Shown here piece after piece: positions 23,881-24,647 of a DNA stretch of 24,647 bases. The notes beneath the pieces were generated by a model, which saw only the letters and a list, made by a program, of their open reading frames with translations, had not been told where the DNA came from and searched no databases. The stretch comes from JBKQHQ01 sp052148715 (GTDB lineage: Bacteria; Pseudomonadota; Alphaproteobacteria; Rhizobiales; Xanthobacteraceae). The DNA lies in NCBI GenBank assembly GCA_052148715.1, contig JBKQHQ010000239.1, positions 1-24,647 on the forward strand, in the 5' to 3' direction. Position numbers and translations under genes: made by a program. Every line of letters starts with the position of its first letter. The first letter of the stretch is position 1.

Positions 23881-24177
23881 CTATTTGCTGGTGGAAAGCA
23901 CGAAAGCGACCACGGATTGCAGCTCCGCATCCGAAGCGGCGACCTTGGGATGGCCCTTTCCGTCCCTGAGCTCGGAAACCAGAGTGCTTTCGGCCGTAGC
24001 GTTGCCCGCGTACTTGGCGGCGACGTCTTTGAATGCGGGGCCCGCTTTCCGCTCATCCACCGCGTGGCAATTCATGCACCCCTTTGCCGTGGCGAGCGCA
24101 GCCCCGTCTTGCGCTTTCACTGCCACGGCTGCGATCAGGTTAACAAAGATCGCCGCTGCCAAGAATAGCGCTTTCAT
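23881..24177 (-). CDS. Small class I cytochrome c lacking a distal Met
   Basis: 98 residues. A signal peptide (MKALFLAAAIFVNLIAAVAVKAQ, cleaved after about residue 22) precedes a c551/c552-like domain with one heme site CMNCH (34-38) and the AGPAFKDVAAKYAG helix. Where the axial Met usually lies, the sequence reads GKGHPKVAASDAEL; no Met follows the heme-binding motif, so the sixth ligand must be another residue (His76 or Lys78 are candidates) or be absent. ATG 24177 is preceded by GGAGAG; an upstream start at 24216 would add 13 non-signal residues. It is a periplasmic electron carrier or sensor and the first gene of a possible two-gene unit with the UbiA-type gene. Confidence 0.88.
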   Translation of the reverse strand: MKALFLAAAIFVNLIAAVAVKAQDGAALATAKGCMNCHAVDERKAGPAFKDVAAKYAGNATAESTLVSELRDGKGHPKVAASDAELQSVVAFVLSTSK

Positions 24178-24319
24178 CCGACTCTCCGGTTCCCGCATAC
24201 GGGGCGACAATCGCAAGGACGCCGATCCTCGTCAACGGCGCCCGCCAACTTTTGGCCCATGATGATTTCAGGGTTCCCTGGAGCCAAAGGGAAGTGCGTA
24301 AATGGCTGCTTGCGAAACA

Positions 24320-24394
<75 letters not shown>

Positions 24395-24544
24395 GCACCA
24401 GTCGTTGGGGATGAAAACCTATATCGGCTCCCTGGCAGGGAGGCAAGCGCGGGCTAGGGCGCTCAATCTGTCACGACGGGCGCGCGCCAAGCCGGCGGCA
24501 CGGGTAGGTGCGGGACGCGCGGGCGCTGCTGGTGATGCCATGCG

Positions 24545-24647
24545 TCATCGCGGCAGCAGCGTCGCGCCCATCAAGAACTTGTCGATCGCATGTGCTGCCT
24601 GGCGGCCTTCGCGGATGGCCCAGACGACGAGGGACTGGCCGCGGCGT
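24545..24647 (-). CDS. gltD: Glutamate synthase small subunit, C-terminal end (partial)
   Basis: The last 33 codons before a TGA stop at 24545-24547 read RRGQSLVVWAIREGRQAA followed by HAIDKFLMGATLLPR, matching the conserved C-terminus of GltD, the FAD/NADPH-binding beta subunit that passes electrons to the GltB large subunit for glutamate formation from glutamine and 2-oxoglutarate. The rest of the gene lies beyond the window. The short match is characteristic, although related GltD-like oxidoreductases share part of it. Confidence 0.82.
   Translation of the reverse strand, partial: RRGQSLVVWAIREGRQAAHAIDKFLMGATLLPR

Overview
The window is GC-rich chromosomal DNA of a proteobacterium, most likely an alphaproteobacterium near the Hyphomicrobiales (Rhizobiales). 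This rests on the gene families, on FixK/FNR-type TTGA-N6-TCAA boxes, and on the tail of a glutamate synthase small subunit gene beside tRNA-Val. The lineage is an inference; there is no rRNA in the window.

Layout. 146-5283 (minus): a carbon-metabolism block with an atypical M24 metallohydrolase, a PEP-synthase-like ATP-grasp/His-domain protein, a D-2-hydroxyacid dehydrogenase and a malic enzyme. 5284-6338: about 1 kb without a credible gene, holding an FNR-type box and a decayed IS66 transposase fragment. 6339-8969 (minus): a compact operon of two small paralogous hydrophobic proteins followed by two Get3/ArsA-type ATPases. 8968-9600 (plus): an unrecognised membrane-anchored protein. 9616-11541 (minus): a CstA-family transporter. 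11900-14388: a RatA/COQ10-like START protein (minus) divergent from a plus-strand operon of a NapC-type tetraheme cytochrome and a pentaheme cytochrome. 14472-15090 (minus): a frameshifted SRPBCC gene. 15330-18404 (minus): a NitT/TauT-type ABC transporter (fused permease plus ATPase with a C-terminal accessory domain) and no binding protein. 18539-22155 (minus): a PhoU-like protein and a PPDK-like protein lacking the PEP-binding barrel. 22347-24177: an isoprenylcysteine methyltransferase-like protein, a UbiA-type prenyltransferase and a small cytochrome c. Then tRNA-Val(GAC) and the gltD 3' end.

How it works together. Five TTGA-N6-TCAA palindromes lie upstream of five different genes or operons (M24 block, cstA, tetraheme/pentaheme cytochromes, SRPBCC gene, ABC transporter). 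This suggests a block of genes under Crp/FNR-family oxygen or redox control. The cytochrome pair would carry quinol electrons to the periplasm, and the PEP/pyruvate/malate enzymes fit anaplerotic control.

The most unusual system is the Get3-like operon. Each of the two ATPases has lost different catalytic residues, and the losses are complementary: one keeps the signature lysine but has Asn for the catalytic Asp, while the other keeps the Asp but has Gly for the signature lysine. An obligate heterodimer would therefore have one intact and one dead ATP site. The operon also encodes two small hydrophobic paralogues that could be its partners or clients. The second system of interest is the barrel-less PPDK paired with a PhoU-like protein.
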